Source of the DNA: Ettlia oleoabundans
Lineage: Eukaryota > Chlorophyta > Chlorophyceae > Chlamydomonadales
Direction: 5' to 3'
Length of the DNA stretch: 41,185 nt
NCBI GenBank assembly: GCA_019693395.1
Contig: JAAMXP010000616.1
Coordinates: 2,460-43,644 of the forward strand
The translations under genes and the position numbers were made by a program. This document shows positions 1 to 21,519 of the stretch, one piece after another. Each line of letters starts with the position of its first letter. Position 1 is the first letter of the stretch. A model generated the notes under the pieces. It worked only from the letters and a program-made list of their open reading frames with translations, had not been told where the DNA came from and made no database searches.

Positions 1-38
1 GGCCCTCCCCTGCGCTGCATGTGGCCGCCCCCCTGATT

Positions 39-11125
<11,087 letters not shown>

Positions 11126-11625
11126 CGTCGGCGCCTCCTCCTGGACAGAATTTGAGCCTCCTCTGAGTTGTGAGTTGGGCGGACAAGTCTCTTCCTTCTG
11201 CCTGCTCGCTGCGCAATACCCAGCACGTCCCAAATGTGATACTGCACTTTTAGCTGGCCTTAGACGCGAGGAATTCCAGAAGAACGCTGGCCTGCTGGGC
11301 CATGCTGAGGTCCAAGCTTGGTTTGAAGAAGAAGGTGTATATATCGGCCCCCTGAATTCCCTTTGCGTTACCCCTCCTGAACTGGCCTCTCGTGGTGCAG
11401 GCTGCGCCAGTGCCGCTGCCTAATCCGGGAAAGGGTCAAGGCCCGGCTGACCGGCAGCTCCGCAGCCTGTCGTCAGTCTCCAGCAGGGATTGGTACGTCG
11501 ATATGCATGCTCTAAGCAGTCCTTGACGCCGACACCCCAGGCCGACGCAGGAGTGACGGCAAGAGCGGCGAGCAGCGCTGCACGGTGTTGCCGGCGCCGG
11601 TCGACTTGCAACTGCACCTGGGAAG
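11126..11625. promoter_or_regulatory. Shared upstream region of ISWI and TBC genes (head to head)
   Basis: These 500 bases separate two divergent start codons, so they must hold both 5' UTRs and promoters. I see no TATA box at a convincing position and no convincing coding exon. ISWI could still have a non-coding first exon here: a CAG precedes the frame just upstream of its ATG. Confidence 0.6.
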
Positions 11626-14600
11626 ATGACAACTGTGCCGCCGCCGGTAGCGGCATCTGGTGATGCAGTGCGGGATCAGTATGGATTTGTGGTTAAGAAG
11701 GAGCTGGAGCAGCTGTACCTGCACTTTGCCCCGGTGCTGGCAGACGAGGAGGCGGAGCGTGCAGAGCGTTGGGAGCACTTCATGCGGGAGCTCCAGCAGC
11801 TCGTGCCCAGGTGGGTGCTGCGCTTTCGTGGACAAAAATCCATGTCCATTAGGAGGAGGCATGATGCTGCACAAACAGATAGCTGCATGCAGGCCTGCTG
11901 CTGCTGATCGTGTCACCTCATCTCCCATGCTGCCCTGGTGCCTGCTCACAACCCGCTGCAGCTCGGAGGGCGAGGATGAGGCACAGCTGCTGCACCGTGC
12001 ACTGTCACACCTCGACGCCAGCACCAACACAGGCGAACCACCGCCACAAACCGCAGAACTGCTGCAGCGCTTGAGCAGCCTGGTGCAGGCCGGGCTGCCC
12101 ATGTCAAAGCGCGGAGCCTTCTGGCGCATGTTCCTCAATGTGGGTGCAAAGCGGCAGGAGGGAGAATATCAGCGGCTGGTAGTAGAAGTGAAAGCCATAG
12201 AGGTGGCATGCAGATTCAGTGCTGGCGACAGCAATGCCACCAGCGACGCAGCCAAGGTAGCGGCTGCCGGCACTAAGGGCCCCCAGCATTCCATCAGCCT
12301 TGTTGCTGATGCCAGCAGCTTAATCAACGAAAAGGAGGCGCAGTACCGCAAGTATCGGGAGCTTCACCAGCACCACCAGGTGGATGTCTTTTCTATTGTC
12401 CAGCTGGACGGCGATGAGTCGCCACGGGGCACGCCTGTCAAGACAGCAGCAGGCACTGATGGTGGCGGCGGCGGCGACCAGCTGGATAGCCAGGCATCCC
12501 CAGCAGCAAATGCAGCAGCGGCAGCAGCAAGTGCAGCAGAAGCAGCAGCAGATTTCGAGACGTCACCACCTCAGGCGCCTGTGGTGGCGCTTGCCGCCAT
12601 TGGCCTGCAAGTCTCGGCAGCACCGCCCGCTGCGACACCTGCCTCCACGCTGCAGACTCCCCAGGCTTGCAGCACCAGCAGCAGCAGCAGTGGTGGGAGC
12701 GGCAGTGTGATGGACACCACGGCTCGCTGGACTCACCAAGAATACTTGTCGCAGATAGACAAGGACCTTCACCGCACCTTCCCCGGCCACCCATGCATGG
12801 ACCTCGGCGGCCGCGCCGCACTGCGCCGCATCTTGTCAGCCTACGCGCGGCGCAACACAGCAGTCGGCTACTGCCAGGTATGCAGACACTGTGCACTGCT
12901 TTGCTGCAGTTAACAATGCGGCAGCCGCCGACTGACTAGCAGCTCTGCGTTCAAGCATCGTCACCTCATGATACCGTCTTGACGCCTATATCCGCGTCCC
13001 TGCAGCCATATTGTAGCATCTCATGCCGCCGCCCGATGCCTTGTTTGTGTGTTTTTGAAAAGACGTGCTGGTTTGTGTTGCAGGGCCTCAACTTCCTGGG
13101 AGCCACCTTCCTGCTGCTGATGCTCGAGGAGGATGCTTTCTGGTGCCTGGCGGCGCTGGTGGAGGACGTGCTGGGCAGCAGCTATTTTGACGAGCGCATG
13201 GCGGCGCCGCAGGTGGGCTGTTGCTGGTCTTGTTGGTGCCAACGATGTCCGTTTGGAGGTGATTGCTTGGCGGTGAACTCCTGTGACTCTTACTGGCTTC
13301 AGCTGAGATATTGCCAATGCGTTACATCCTCAGCATAAATGGTGGCCGCCACCTGTTTGTGACTGCCGAACACGCTCGCTGTGCCTTGTCCTGCTGCCAT
13401 GCAGGTAGACGTGCTGGTATACGGGCACCTGCTTCAGGGGCGCTTCCCCACGCTGTGGCGCCACCTGGCAGCGCTGGAGGTGGATGCCGCCTCCGTCACC
13501 CTGCACTGGTTCCTGCTTGGATTCCTGAACTCCTTGCCCCTTGACAGCACCCTGCGAGGTGAGGCAGAGTGGGAGGCTCGCTTTAAAAGCTTCGCTAGCT
13601 GGCTGGCTTGTGCCTGCCCATACATCTGCAACATGCTATCAGGTTGTGCATTGCGCGCGGTGGCATTATGGATGCATGTGGGATTACTATTGTTGCCCAC
13701 TCACATCCGCCTGCAGTGTGGGATCTGCTGTTTTTCGAACGTTCGCCTGTGGTGCTGTTTAGAGTGGCTCTGGCTTTGGTAGAAATCTACGAGCAGGTAG
13801 GAACTGCAGGAGTCCGCTGTGCTGTGCTGTTTACATCTGCTCGACTGCTTGCTGCTTCTTGTGGCTGCCTCCTTTCGTTTGTGCTCTTTGTGTGTGTGCA
13901 CATTAAGTGCTGCCTCTCACTCAACTCTTTTGTTTGGCATTGCTGCAACCCTGTCTCCCACCTAATCCCTGCATTGCCATGCTGCTTTTGTGCCTCTGCC
14001 CCTTCCTGCAGGCACTCATGTGCACCAGGGAGAGCTCTGATGCATACATGCTGCTGCAATGCTGCGCGCAGATGACCTTTGATAGCAGCCGCTTAGTGGA
14101 TACAGCTACCATCGGTTATGCTCACCTGCGGCCTGCAGGGCTGGCAGCACTGCGCAACCGCTATCGCCCTGCCGTGATGGACAACCTGCGGGTGAGTGGG
14201 TGATTAGTTGGATGGGTGATAAGCTGAGTCCATTGTTTGCTGCTGGGAAGCTCTTATAAAGCCTTGGTGCGCTCTCAGCATTGTTTTTTGTCCAGTCAAA
14301 CCTGTCGCTTATCTTCAGTGGAGTCGCCATCCAGCCTGCAAACATAGTTTGGTTGGTGTATGGCTGTTATTATTGCATGCCACTGCACCCCATCTTGCAG
14401 GGTTCCTTCGCTTCTGAGGACGATTTCAGCCGCTACATGGATAGCCAGCAGGCTTCTCCCAGCAGCAGCGTTGGTGCAGACAATGGGAGGACCTCCGCTG
14501 CCCCAGTCTCCTTTGCGGAGATGTTCCGCCGGGTCAGCACCGCGATGACAGAGGCGGAGGAGGTGGCGCTGCGTGCAGCAGCAGCTATCGCAAACACTGC

Positions 14601-16771
14601 GGCAGACGGCGGTCATCTGTCAAGCACCAAAGGTCGCCGGCAGAGCAGCCCTGGCGCCACTGGCAGCCAGCCAGCCAGCCCGCTGGCCCGCATGCGTCAG
14701 GCAGTGAGCGGGCTAACCTCCCGGCTGATGCCATCGGCACTGCCGCCCCTGCTGCCCGCTGGGGCTGTGGACGGCAGGGGCCTAGAGCAGCAGCCGCTTT
14801 GCAGCGTGGTGGCAGCAGCTGTCGCCAGGCGCACCTCATGCCCCTCAGCAGAAGCGAGTGATGCAGGAACAGGGTCAAAGGGCAGCACAGCCACCGGCAC
14901 ATCCACAGCTAAGCTTCACGTGCGGACCACAAGTGCTGGCGGGGCCGCCTATCCCAACCCCAGCCCCACCGCCCACCTCAGCCACTCTGCAAGCAAGGGT
15001 GCAGAGCTTGGCAGGCGCCCACCTGGAGGGCTGCTCACACCTTTCAGCGATTTGGAGGCTCTTCTGGCGGCGGCTCCGCCGCTGCAAGATGCCCCCGGCT
15101 CTTGGACGCCTCCCCAGCGCCGGCCTATGGCTGCCGACAGCCCTGGTGGCAGCGACACGGCGCCGCGGCTGGGCCTCTCAGCAGCAGCTTTCCAGTCCAT
15201 GCCAGCCACCCCATCAGACCTGCTGATGCAGCTGCCACCGCCGGCATCAACGCAACGCCGTGCCCTGACCGCCGGCGATCCTGGCACTCGCACTAGCAGC
15301 CACCGGCGCCGGCGCCGGCTCACAATAGACCTGCTGAATTTAGCCGACCTCCGCCCCGACCTGGCCCAGCCTGGAGTAGCCGCAGCCTGGGCAATTGCAG
15401 CCAACCCCTCGCCTCGGGCTGGCGCAGATCGAGCCGGCGGCAGCAGTGCAGCACGGCACCGCCCCAGCATACCGGCAGGATCAGTGCTGGGAGCACATGC
15501 AGCAGGCGCCAATCAGCCGCTTAAACTGGTGGAGGTGCCCCTGGCTGGCAGCCTTGGTGCAAGCAGCCTGCAAGACGAGCTGCCCATTCGTGCGCTGCAC
15601 TTTGATGACGTGCAGGAGGGATGCAATGGCAGGGATGGTGGTGATGGTGAGTGACTGCGACATGCCAGGTTCAGCTGCCGATGCCTTTAGATTGCCTTCG
15701 CATGATACCCTTGTTGTTCTTTCTTGTATACTCGGTTATCCTTACCCGTGGCTTGCCTGTCTCTGCAGATCTGGCTAGCAGCAATTCGCTAATTCGCCGC
15801 ACCTCTACGGCTCCCCCATCAGCGCTATTGGCATCAGCACAGCCAAGCACGGCGGCAGGAAGCGCCCATGCAGAATGTGTTTGCGATGATGGCGAGCTGC
15901 ATAGCAGTGGCGCAGGCACGAGTGGGTTGGCATCTGTGGCACGGCTTGGGACCCCAGCCTACCAGTACGGCAGCGGCAGCTTAGCCTGCACTGGCAACAG
16001 CGCCGCACAGCGGAGTCTGGGCATTCATGGCAGTCCCGGTAGAGGAAGCGGTCAACAGGGCCCTGTGCTGGCAGCAGTGGTTGCTCAGCTGCAGGAGGAG
16101 GTGTCGCTGGCAGAGAGCCGGCGCCACGACGCTGAGCTGGCTGCGCAGCAGGCGCAGCAGATGGCCGCTGACCTGCGCCACCAGCTGGACAAGGTTCAGC
16201 GCCAAGTGGCAGCCAAGGTGCGAAGCTAACAGGGGAGCGTGCTGTGAGCAGGGTTGCAAGAAAGCCGTTGCGTTTGCCCGCGCCTCTCCTCTGTGTCACT
16301 TCCGGATTCAATTGCATGGCAGTAGACTGCTACGTGCACTGGTAGGTAACATGGGCATTTCATGCAGCCATCCTTACTCAATCTGCATATTGGTCCTCAA
16401 ATTTGTCTGTTATGAGACTGCAGGAAGAGCTTCTTGCCGAGCTGGCAGGGCGGCTGGAGGCCAGCACCGAGGCAGAGGGGGAGATAGCAGCACAGGAGAT
16501 GGCGGCAGCAGCGGAGGAGGCACGGCTGGAGCGTCAGCGCCGCCAGCTCAGCGCGGCTGACGCGCTGATAGCTCGGCTGATGGACGCCGTCGATACCGCC
16601 ACTGGGCGGCGTGGTGCCCTTGCTTCCACCAGCAGTGCTGGATCGCCTGGCAGCAGCCCTGCTGGGGGTAACGGCAGCAAGGCTCGCTTGCTTGCAAGCC
16701 GCAGCACAACAAGCAGCATCAGCAGCGCCAGCCCCCACTCGTCCATAGGCAGCGCGGCGGTTGGCAGGTAG
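11626..16771 (+). CDS. TBC-domain Rab GTPase-activating protein (9 exons, 1228 aa)
   Basis: Predicted to stimulate GTP hydrolysis by a Rab GTPase in membrane traffic. Exons: 11626-11810, 11962-12877, 13084-13212, 13405-13558, 13717-13796, 14012-14191, 14401-15646, 15769-16217, 16424-16771; total 3687 nt in frame. The TBC domain spans about residues 104-550. Both catalytic fingers are visible: arginine motif IDKDLHRTFP (I327, D330, R333) and glutamine motif VGYCQ (Y365, Q367), so it should be an active GAP. About 170 residues of low-complexity sequence (Ala/Gln/Ser-rich) sit between the first TBC helix (GLPMSKRGAFW, 106-116) and the arginine finger, much longer than usual. Exon 7 (549-964) is a Ser/Pro/Ala-rich, probably disordered tail. 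Exons 8-9 encode a coiled coil (about 1070-1165) rich in Gln, Ala and Glu. The Rab target cannot be told from sequence. The start is the first ATG in frame. Confidence 0.9.
12492..12556 (+). repeat. GCA/CAG-rich low-complexity coding tract
   Basis: Imperfect GCA/CAG triplets in exon 2 of the TBC gene are read as alanine runs inside the insertion that splits the TBC domain. Confidence 0.7.
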
Positions 16772-17083
16772 CGTCAACCACTGTAGAGCAGCTTCCGTTC
16801 ACTTCTTGCGCTCTGTTGTCTGTGGATCCTTTTTAGTGCAACACTTGCAAATTTTCTCAGCAGCTGATGTGGATTTTTCTCCTTTGTAGACCCTGTTCAA
16901 AAACAAGTATTTGAATCTCCCTCCCTTGCTCTGCTTCCTCCCCAGACTCCGCTAGCAACGTAGTAATGCTTGTAACTCTGTAACAAACAAGACGGAACTC
17001 AATTACACATGTTGTTGAGGAAGAGGCAGACAACGCCTAAGGAAGCGATGCTGCTGCAAGGCAAGCTGCTGTTACACGGCGTG
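16772..17083. other. Convergent 3' region between TBC and bL27m genes with facing TGTAA signals
   Basis: On the plus strand TGTAA occurs at 16971-16975 and again at 16979-16983, about 200 nt past the TBC stop. On the minus strand TGTAA lies at 17007-17003, about 77 nt past the bL27m stop. TGTAA is the usual green-algal near-upstream poly(A) element. The two transcripts probably end within a few tens of bases of each other or overlap. No coding sequence is seen. Confidence 0.7.
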
Positions 17084-17091
17084 CTACAAGG

Positions 17092-17133
<42 letters not shown>

Positions 17134-17924
17134 TTTGTTTGGACACTGCGCCCGCTGCTGGCTGCCGCTGCTGCTGTGGTGCCAAAGCCTCCAATGGTTC
17201 GACGCTGATGTAGCGCCTCTTAGTGCGAGAATCTCGGCTGAACTTCACGCGCCCCTCAATCAGAGAGTATATGGTGTGGTCACGGCCCTGCAGGGGGAGA
17301 GAGTAAAAAGCCGGGGAGCTGTTTGGCCGTTGGGTGCACCGGTGGTGGCATGAAGCGGTGAGCGGTGGCGTACACGTGCAGCAACTGCAGCCTGAAGCGC
17401 ATGCAGAAGGCTCAACACGTCGCTGAGCACGAGACTTGATGTCACATGAGTTATCAACAACAGGCCAGAGGCTAGCCAGTCAGAGGAGCTCCGTACCATG
17501 CCAACATTTGTGCCTGGGTGGAACTCGGTGCCGCGCTGCCGCATGATGATGTTGCCAGGGATACATCTCTGCCCGCCAAACAGCTTAACACCCAAGTACT
17601 TGGGGTTGGAGTCCTTGGTGTTCTGAGTTGAGCCGCCCTGCTTCTTGGATGCAAAGCGGAGCTGCTGCCACTGCGCTCCGGCTGCCGCCGCTATACCGCC
17701 GCCACTCGCGCTGCACTCTGCTGCTACACTGCAACTCGTGCCGGCTGCATCGGTGGTGGACGGCAGCGGAAACTTTGAAGTGTCAGCATCTGGACAGCGC
17801 TTCCTTAGCCTCGACCGCAAAAGCTGGCTGGGGAAGGTCCCCTTGGCTTACCTTCAGCGCTGAGAACTGCCAGCCGCTGGCATCCTCTGCTTACAGGACG
17901 CCACGCTGCCGCAAGGCGCTGCAT
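17084..17924 (-). CDS. Mitochondrial large-subunit ribosomal protein bL27m with polyglutamine tail (3 exons, 174 aa)
   Basis: Component of the mitochondrial 50S-like subunit near the peptidyl-transferase centre. Exons: 17852-17924, 17497-17744, 17084-17287; total 525 nt in frame. Residues 1-25 form an Arg/Ala-rich, acid-poor presequence (starts [14 protein letters not shown]), as expected for mitochondrial import. The bL27 core is residues about 56-140, with [27 protein letters not shown] and [12 protein letters not shown]. The spacing and the NPKYLGVK segment look like plant mitochondrial rather than plastid bL27. Odd feature: the C-terminus continues in a Gln/Ala/Pro-rich extension ending in 13 consecutive glutamines (160-172) from a CTG/CAG microsatellite, then Ala-Leu-stop. 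Exon 1 is inferred from a good GTAAGC donor, matching phase and the transit-peptide character; the core exons are certain. Confidence 0.9.
17093..17131 (+). repeat. (CTG)13 microsatellite, coding for polyglutamine on the minus strand
   Basis: Thirteen uninterrupted CTG units, read as CAG on the minus strand, immediately precede the last two codons of the bL27m gene. The length is expected to vary between strains. Confidence 0.95.
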
Positions 17925-18161
17925 TGCAGGCTGGGTTCGAGTCGTAGCGAGCTCTTCCGGTGCGTCTGTCTCCCACGACAAGGGGAATTGATGTGTAAGG
18001 TGCTAGCACCGCATAGCGAGCAAAGAGAGTCTCATGCGCATGCTGGCTGAGCTGGCCGTGCGTCCCTCTTGTGTTGCTTTGGGTGGCTTGTCGACGTATT
18101 TAGCACTTGATACTGCTGCTAAATTGCCATCCTACGTGTTTGAGGTGATTGTCACGCCGAA
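17925..18161. promoter_or_regulatory. Short bidirectional upstream region of bL27m and the unknown gene
   Basis: Only 237 bases separate the two divergent ATGs, so the promoters must overlap or be shared. No TATA box is evident. Confidence 0.6.
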
Positions 18162-20406
18162 ATGACACCGTCAGCCTGGAGACAGGAGCTGTTCTGCAAG
18201 TCTGCTCAGCAAACAAAAGACCTCATACACTTTCTGGCCGCTCAGCGCTTTTCGGGACTTAACATACCTAACAAGGTGAGGTCCTGCTGGCCACGCGCGG
18301 TGGGACCTTTGGTGGCGGCGTTCGTCAGCCAGTCGCACCGTCTGCAAACCTCGCCCTTCACGCTACCTGCTCTGCCCTTTTCTCCTCTGCTGCAGGCCAA
18401 GGGCGAGCTCCCGAGTCTCCTTGACAGCGCACGCAGCATACATGCAGCACTCCCAAATGCAGACCTGTGCATCCACTACTCCATCACCGCCAACTACCAT
18501 CGGGCGGCAGAAGCAAGCTTTGCCACGCTCGTGGACTTCTGCCGCCAGCTGTCTGCCATCGAGCGCTGCACCCTGCTGCTTGTCAGCGGCGGTGGGCCAC
18601 GCAAGCGCCTGGATTCGTTGCGGGTACGTGCGGATGGATAACCCGCTGCCTGCTGCAATGAACTGTTGGCTTGCAACAGTCGGTATGTCGGGAAAATCGC
18701 TGACAGCAGCAAGCCACTCCTCCCATCCGCTGGGCTTCTTACTGCGCCCCTCACTGCATACATGTCTACATCGCCAATATCCAAATGGCGGTTCGAGCAC
18801 GATTTCTCACATGTCGCAGGCGCTCCAACTCATGGGAGAGAGCCAGGAGTGCCGCCAGCAGCAGCTTCCACTGGCCGTTGCCTTCAACCCGTACTTTCCA
18901 GACTCCCAGCGGCAGCAGGAGGAGCGGCAGCGCCTCAGGCTTAAACTCCTTGCAGGACAGGGCAGGGTAGTCGCAATCTACCTGCAGGTGATCTTCAACT
19001 AAGGGTTGGGGTTACCATAAGGGTTCCTGCCCGGACAGTACAGTCGCCAGGGCAATGTCGTTGCAGTCTACCTGCAGGTAATACCAACGTGTACCTGCAG
19101 GTAATATCAGCGTGTTTACACTGCGCAAATCACCGGCATGCTATCACGCATCGTGAGTTGCACGCTTTGATGAACCCGCCAGGCTGGCGGTATCACACAG
19201 CACCACCGCCACGTGTACCCCCTCCCCTCTAAGGGCGGGCCCCTACAACTACGCAAAATGGCTCGCCGCCTCTATCACGATCACTCGTACATTAACCTTC
19301 CGTCAATTGGTTAGGGAGATCCCTCGATTCAAGCCGTGCTTGGTGTGAAATTGAAAATATCACACAGCAGTATCACAGTACATGTGCTTATCCATGGTGG
19401 TGCAGGCTGGGAGCGATGTGCAGCGGCTGAGGGAGGGGCTGGCTTTCCTGGAGCAGCTGCTGACCGAGTTTGAACTAAATGTGTGTGTGTGTGGAAATAT
19501 GTGGCCAAATGTACAGCCTGAGCGGCAGCACCAGCAAGAACAACAGCAATGCCACCACCAGCAGCAGCAACAACAACAGCAGCCCGAAATGAACCCGCCC
19601 GTTACCCGAGAGTTGCAACAGGGCTTGCCGCAACCAGCAGTGACACAGCAAGCAGCCAAGCGTCAACGACGCTCCCCCCGACCTCACACACTTGACAGCT
19701 CAGCCGCTGAGCATGCTGTGCAATCTCGCCCCAGCACAAGCCGTGGTGACGGCCAGAAGGATATGCAAGCCGACGCTCTCAGTAATCAACAACGGCAACA
19801 GGACCAGCGGCAGGCACATCGGGGACCGCAGGGGCAGCATGACCCCCATCAGGGGCAGCAGGGGAGTCAGGGGCAGCAGCAGCAGCAGCAGCATGTGCAG
19901 GTGTATGGCTCGGTGCTGGTACCCAGCCGGAAGCTGCTGGCGGCCATGAAGTTCCGCCCGTGGCGCGGCGTGTTCCTCAGGCAAGAAACACCCTTTTGAC
20001 TGAAGTGGTACCGCTGGCGGAATGTTTGCAGCCAAGTAGGGCGGACGCTGGTTTGCGTGCACTCACAGTCAGGCAACCATGGTATGCAGTGCAGTGCATG
20101 CTCAACCTGGAGAGCCAGCAACTCACGCTGGCAGACTATCGTTGGTGCCTGGTCTTACATGCATCATTGCATCAGTTCCAACAGCCCTGGGGCACACTGA
20201 ACCTGCCTCAGACCTGGAGTTGACTGTCACGACATGCACAGTGCAGTGAAGAGTACCTGAGCAGTGTGGAGGCGGCAGACGAGGTGACCCGCCAGATTCT
20301 TGCTGTGTATGCGGAGCACTCGGTTACCCCGCTGGTCGAGACGGAGGTGACGACGGCAGCAGAGTCAGAGCGGGTGCGCCAGCTGCTGCAAGGAGCGCTG
20401 GCATGA
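18162..20406 (+). CDS. Unrecognised protein, possibly TIM-barrel/MTHFR-like, with Gln-rich insert (5 exons, 414 aa)
   Basis: I do not recognise this family with confidence. Exons: 18162-18275, 18396-18623, 18820-18987, 19406-19980, 20247-20406; total 1245 nt in frame. The flanks alternate strand- and helix-like segments (CIHYSITANYHRAAEASFAT, CTLLLVSGGGPRKRLDSL, LPLAVAFNPYFPDS, RVVAIYLQAGSD, VYGSVLVPSRKLLAAMKF). Their order and the late VPSRKLL-type segment recall methylenetetrahydrofolate reductase-like barrels; this is inference only. Residues about 205-335 are a Gln/His/Pro/Arg-rich, probably disordered insert. No signal peptide or membrane segment is seen. The last intron has a GC donor (CAG then GCAAGA); the joined phase gives a clean FLSEEYLSS junction and an open frame to the stop. 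The start is the only ATG fitting exon 1. Intron 3 holds echoes of the exon 3 boundary. Confidence 0.75.
19045..19106 (+). repeat. Echoes of the exon 3 end and its 5' splice site inside intron 3
   Basis: The exon 3 tail (about 18955-18987, ending TACCTGCAG before GTGATC) is repeated imperfectly at 19045-19077, again ending TACCTGCAG before GTAATA. A shorter copy is TACCTGCAG at 19092-19100 before GTAATA. The first copy can be read as RQGNVVAVYLQ beside the real GQGRVVAIYLQ. Confidence 0.7.
19549..19590 (+). repeat. CAG/CAA polyglutamine tract in the unknown gene
   Basis: Mixed CAG, CAA and CAC codons in exon 4 give a Gln/His-rich run within the insert. A second tract lies near 19870-19893. 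Confidence 0.8.
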
Positions 20407-20912
20407 GAGTTGGCCGCACTGACAAAACAGACTGCAAGGTGCAATCCAGTCGAGAGCAAGTGTTGTGGTGGCAGACAGTTCAGCTTACAAGTAATGTTAT
20501 TGCAAAGCCTGCCTTCATGATGAAAACTGCCTGTGTGTCTCAAAGTGTGAATATACTACACGCCACAACTGACGGGCTTCTGTGATGAAATTGATTGCCA
20601 GGCCCTGAAAAGGTCACGGCTTGTATAACCAAAAAAGGAGCACAAACAAGGCAATGCTGAAGGAAAGAGTGTGGAAAAGCGCTGGGGGGAGAGGATGCAA
20701 CAGTTATTAGAGAACCAATGGTGCACAAATGTTAATTAATGCGACAATTGCCAAGCGTTCATGTTTTAGTACCTCAACTATATCAACTTTGACTCAACTT
20801 TGCAACTTTGTTGGCACGATATGCATGACATACCGTAACACAATATCATGGCTGATTGCTCGCGACCACCCTGAATGGTGTTGATCAGCCCTTGAATGGT
20901 GCTGATGGTCAG
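20407..20912. other. Convergent 3' region between the unknown and GRAM-VASt genes
   Basis: This stretch of about 500 bases is AT-richer than its surroundings and must hold both 3' UTRs. A minus-strand TGTAA is at 20489-20485. I found no clear plus-strand TGTAA. No coding sequence or RNA gene is recognised. Confidence 0.5.
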
Positions 20913-21484
20913 CTAGCTGGGGGTGCCGTCAGCGGCCTCTGTGTGCTGCAGGCGCAGGCCCAGGTCAGCAGCTGTGCGCAGGGTGCTGTCAAGCTGCACT
21001 CGTAACTGCTGCAGCGCTTGCTGCAACTGAGCCACATCCCTGCCCAAAGCAGCCGCCACATGTGGCATGCCCTGCCAGCCGCTGCTGCCGCTTGTACCGG
21101 CGACTGCAGAAGGCAACGGCCCTGAGGCCGCATTTCTGTTCACCAGCTGCAGCCGCAGATGCGCCACCTGCCGGCGTAGCTGCACGATGATTGCAGCCTG
21201 CACGGCAATCAAAGCAACGCAGCAAGCCCATCCCACAAACTGCCTGCTGCCCAGAGCCTGTGCCCTGGTCAAGAGCAGCATCAGCAGCCAGATCACAAGC
21301 GCAAGCAGGGCGACCAGCAGCAGCGGGGGCACGTTGGATGCACCCCGCAGTCTTTGCTGCTGCTGTTGCTGCTGTTGCTTCTCCGGTCCTCCCTGCTCCA
21401 AGAGGTGGCTGGGTGCAGGCTGCTGCTTCACGGCCTCTTCCTGCTCTGCCAGCTGCAAGCTCCGAGTACTGCAACCCATACAGA

Positions 21485-21519
<35 letters not shown>

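Noticed and set aside
14949..15512. 187-codon antisense frame opposite TBC exon 7
   Set aside because: It mirrors a long GC-rich coding exon and has no recognisable domain; shadow frame.
17885..17960. GGGTTCGAGTC at about 17934 looks like a tRNA T-loop
   Set aside because: No A box, anticodon stem or 7-bp acceptor stem could be formed around it on either strand, and it overlaps the start of the bL27m gene.
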